Source: CAZGSG01 sp964528095
Lineage (GTDB): Bacteria > Bacteroidota > Bacteroidia > Chitinophagales > Chitinophagaceae
Assembly: GCA_964528095.1 (NCBI GenBank)
Contig: CAZGSG010000284.1
Coordinates: forward strand, 1 to 7,602
Length of the DNA stretch: 7,602 nt
Reading direction: 5' to 3'
Both the position numbers and the translations under genes were made by a program. The notes beneath the pieces are model-generated. The model searched no databases and was not told the DNA's origin. It was given only the letters and a program-made list of their open reading frames with translations. This document shows, piece after piece, positions 5,474 through 7,602 of this stretch (position 1 is the stretch's first letter; every line of letters begins with the position of its first letter).

Positions 5474-7602
5474 ATGAAATATATTTTTTACTGCCTGCTG
5501 GCAGTGATAAGCTATTGCCATGTCCAGGCACAGGATACTGCGCTAAATAGTAACCGGAATTTGTCTGCCCATCTAATAGATTCATTGTCTGGAGCACCTG
5601 TATCCTATGCCTCAGTACAAATCAAAGACGTCAAATCCGGGAAGCAGCTGTTTACGGTCCGGGCAGATAGTGCCGGTTATTTTCAGATCACCCTTCCATC
5701 TTCACGGAGTTATTCGATAGGCATATCAGCTATTGGATATGCTGATTTTGTGGCTAACATACCAGCTGGATATACAGTTGGCCTACCGGCAACGATCAAA
5801 CTAGCAGCTTCTTCCGCATCTTTAGCGGAAGTAACCGTTATTTCAAAAAAGCGGGATATCGAAAGCGATATTGATAAGTTGATCTATCATGTGGAAAACG
5901 ACATGACATCCTCCGCAGGCGACGCTTCCGATGTACTGCGAAAAACGCCAATGATAACCGTTGATCCGGAAGGAAATATATCGGTTAGAGGAAATCCTAA
6001 TCCCCGGATACTTGTAAATGGAAAAATTTCTTCTCTCTTTATGCGTAACATTTCAGACGCATTGAAAAGCATTCCCGCTTCGGAAATAAGCCGCATCGAA
6101 ATTGTCACAAACCCTTCGGCCAGGTATGATGGAGATAGTGGCAGTGAGATCATCAATATTGTCACGAAAAAAAGTTCCAAACAGGGGATGAATGGCAACA
6201 TTAATTTGTCAATGAGTAACCTGAAAAATAACGGAGGAGTAAATCTTACCTTCAAAAAAAATGAGCTGCTGTTTTTCACAAGCATCAATGGAAATTTCAG
6301 CTTTACGCGCAAACGTCCAGGCACCTATGAAAGGCAGGATTTTGTGTATAAAAGCTCTAACAAGCAGGAATCTGTTGTCTTCGATCACCGGCGTGGGCTC
6401 AATGCAGCAGCTGGTGTGGACTATAGCTGGAATAAATATAACAAACTTCAATCATCCATTGGGCTTAATACATCACGTGATATTCAACAGGGGCATATGG
6501 TCGGCTCAATAACTGACAGCAATGTAAATAGAGAAAATTTCACAAGAACAATGACTGCTCCGGGAAGAAATGTAGGAATAGACTATTACCTTGATTACAC
6601 GCGCCGCTTCAGACAGGAAGACAAAACTCTCTCCTTTGCATTTCTTATAAACAAAACTAACGGTAACTCCGGGTATGTTTCTGATCTTCAGTTTGACCAT
6701 CCTCCCTACTTTTTGTCCGAAAAAGCAGATAAGCAAAATCAAAACATTGAAACAACATTCCAGGGCGATTTCTCATCGAGGATAGGCAAAGGAAAGCTTG
6801 AGGTTGGCGCAAAAACGATCATACGGGACTTTTCTAATGATTTTAAAGTGTACAACTATGATGACTCTGCAAATAATATGATGCTGAATCCAAACAGGAC
6901 CAACCTTTTTCAATTCAAACAACATGTTTATGCAGGATACATACAGTACGCAATAAAATTGTCTGAAAAGATAACCTTACGTGCGGGAAGCAGAGCTGAG
7001 TTTGCGGAATTGACCACCATATCAAATAATTTTCAGCAAACACCGTCTGTCCGGACATCCTATTTCAACTTATTGCCATCTATTGCACTGGCTAAAAGTA
7101 TTGGTTCTGGCAACCAACAGATAAAGATCAGCTACAGTAAGCGTTTACAAAGACTCGGCACAGACTTTCTTAATCCCTTCATTAGTGCCAGTGACTCTTA
7201 TAACCGGACAAAAGGAAATCCTTACCTGCAACCTGAAATTCTGCACGGGTTTGAACTCGGCTATTCAATTAGTCCAAAAAATAATTTTTATGGCATAACC
7301 GCTTTTTACAGGATAACAAACAAAGCAATAGGCAGATATGCGGAGATTTCCTATGATACTATTACAGGAAATAATCAGGCAGCCAAAGGCACCGTTTCTA
7401 CAACCACTTATGACAATATAGGTCGTAGCGGATCATGGGGTGTTAATCTTACAGCATCCATTAACGTATCCAAAAATATGAATATCAGGTCTAACTTGAA
7501 TATGAACACGAATAGTATGAATACTGTGGCCGATAAATATCACTTCACAGCTTCCTCAGTAAGCTATACGGTATTCTCAATGAATGTAAATGCCTCCCTG
7601 CG
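5474..7602 (+). CDS. Outer-membrane beta-barrel receptor-like protein, 3' end outside window
   Basis: The frame is open from ATG 5474 to the window edge, giving 709 codons without a stop. Residues 1-20 are a signal peptide (MKYIFYCLLAVISYCHVQAQ). Residues ~29-110 form a carboxypeptidase-regulatory-like beta-sandwich (GAPVSYASVQI, then AGYFQITLP). Residues ~113-235 are a TonB-receptor-like plug with DVLRKTP (153-159), VDPEGNISVRGNPNP (163-177), LVNGK (180-184) and ARYDGDSGSEIINIVTKK. From ~240 the alternating strands of a barrel follow, including GNPYLQPE at 581-588 near the usual late-barrel position. This order matches the outer membrane beta-barrel family related to SusC/TonB receptors (OMP_b-brl_3 type). 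I estimate that roughly 80-110 residues are missing. No clear TonB box is seen after the signal peptide. It may import a peptide or other nutrient, but the ligand is unknown. It lies 120 bases after the secreted hydrolase. Confidence 0.9.
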   Translation, partial: MKYIFYCLLAVISYCHVQAQDTALNSNRNLSAHLIDSLSGAPVSYASVQIKDVKSGKQLFTVRADSAGYFQITLPSSRSYSIGISAIGYADFVANIPAGYTVGLPATIKLAASSASLAEVTVISKKRDIESDIDKLIYHVENDMTSSAGDASDVLRKTPMITVDPEGNISVRGNPNPRILVNGKISSLFMRNISDALKSIPASEISRIEIVTNPSARYDGDSGSEIINIVTKKSSKQGMNGNINLSMSNLKNNGGVNLTFKKNELLFFTSINGNFSFTRKRPGTYERQDFVYKSSNKQESVVFDHRRGLNAAAGVDYSWNKYNKLQSSIGLNTSRDIQQGHMVGSITDSNVNRENFTRTMTAPGRNVGIDYYLDYTRRFRQEDKTLSFAFLINKTNGNSGYVSDLQFDHPPYFLSEKADKQNQNIETTFQGDFSSRIGKGKLEVGAKTIIRDFSNDFKVYNYDDSANNMMLNPNRTNLFQFKQHVYAGYIQYAIKLSEKITLRAGSRAEFAELTTISNNFQQTPSVRTSYFNLLPSIALAKSIGSGNQQIKISYSKRLQRLGTDFLNPFISASDSYNRTKGNPYLQPEILHGFELGYSISPKNNFYGITAFYRITNKAIGRYAEISYDTITGNNQAAKGTVSTTTYDNIGRSGSWGVNLTASINVSKNMNIRSNLNMNTNSMNTVADKYHFTASSVSYTVFSMNVNASL

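Noticed and set aside
5887..6742. Minus-strand frames of 78-145 codons (5887-6324, 6209-6451, 6506-6742) and a plus-strand frame at 6261-6512
   Set aside because: All lie inside the long receptor frame, which has clear domain signatures throughout. They are shadows.

Overview
The window looks like a chromosomal stretch from a member of the Bacteroidota, probably Chitinophagales or Sphingobacteriales. Support for this comes from the AT-rich sequence, signal peptides ending in FGQ or VQAQ, mostly weak or absent Shine-Dalgarno sites, a receptor with a carboxypeptidase-regulatory-like domain fused to a plug and beta barrel, and a DUF6249-like small membrane protein beside an ECF sigma factor. The genus cannot be settled from the sequence. 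No tRNA, rRNA, CRISPR array, transposase or phage gene was seen.

Left part (1-2545, all plus strand): the C-terminal part of a beta-lactamase-like serine hydrolase that enters from outside the window, then a cytoplasmic ankyrin-repeat protein, then, 25 bases on, a small exported alpha/beta hydrolase. The last two may be co-transcribed.

Middle part (2655-5353): an ECF-type RNA polymerase sigma factor on the minus strand, convergent with the small hydrolase. A 488-base intergenic region separates it from a divergently read three-helix membrane protein of DUF6249 type and a secreted S33-like alpha/beta hydrolase, which follows that membrane protein after a 42-base gap. No recognisable anti-sigma gene lies next to the sigma gene. 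The intergenic region is the most structured part of the window. It holds a roughly 60-base imperfect direct repeat, a separate pair of inverted arms, three short stem-loops, and four sites that fit the general ECF promoter form (-35 AACC or TTACC, 16-17 bases, -10 GTC). Three of these sites face the sigma gene and one faces the membrane-protein gene. I infer that the sigma factor controls both itself and the divergent pair.

Right part (5474-7602): the first ~709 codons of an outer-membrane receptor-type protein (signal peptide, carboxypeptidase-regulatory-like domain, plug, barrel), cut by the window edge. A weaker ECF-like site lies upstream of it.

No known defence or secretion system is complete here. 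The best candidate for something little described is the sigma factor / DUF6249-like protein / exported hydrolase locus with its repeated promoter-like elements.
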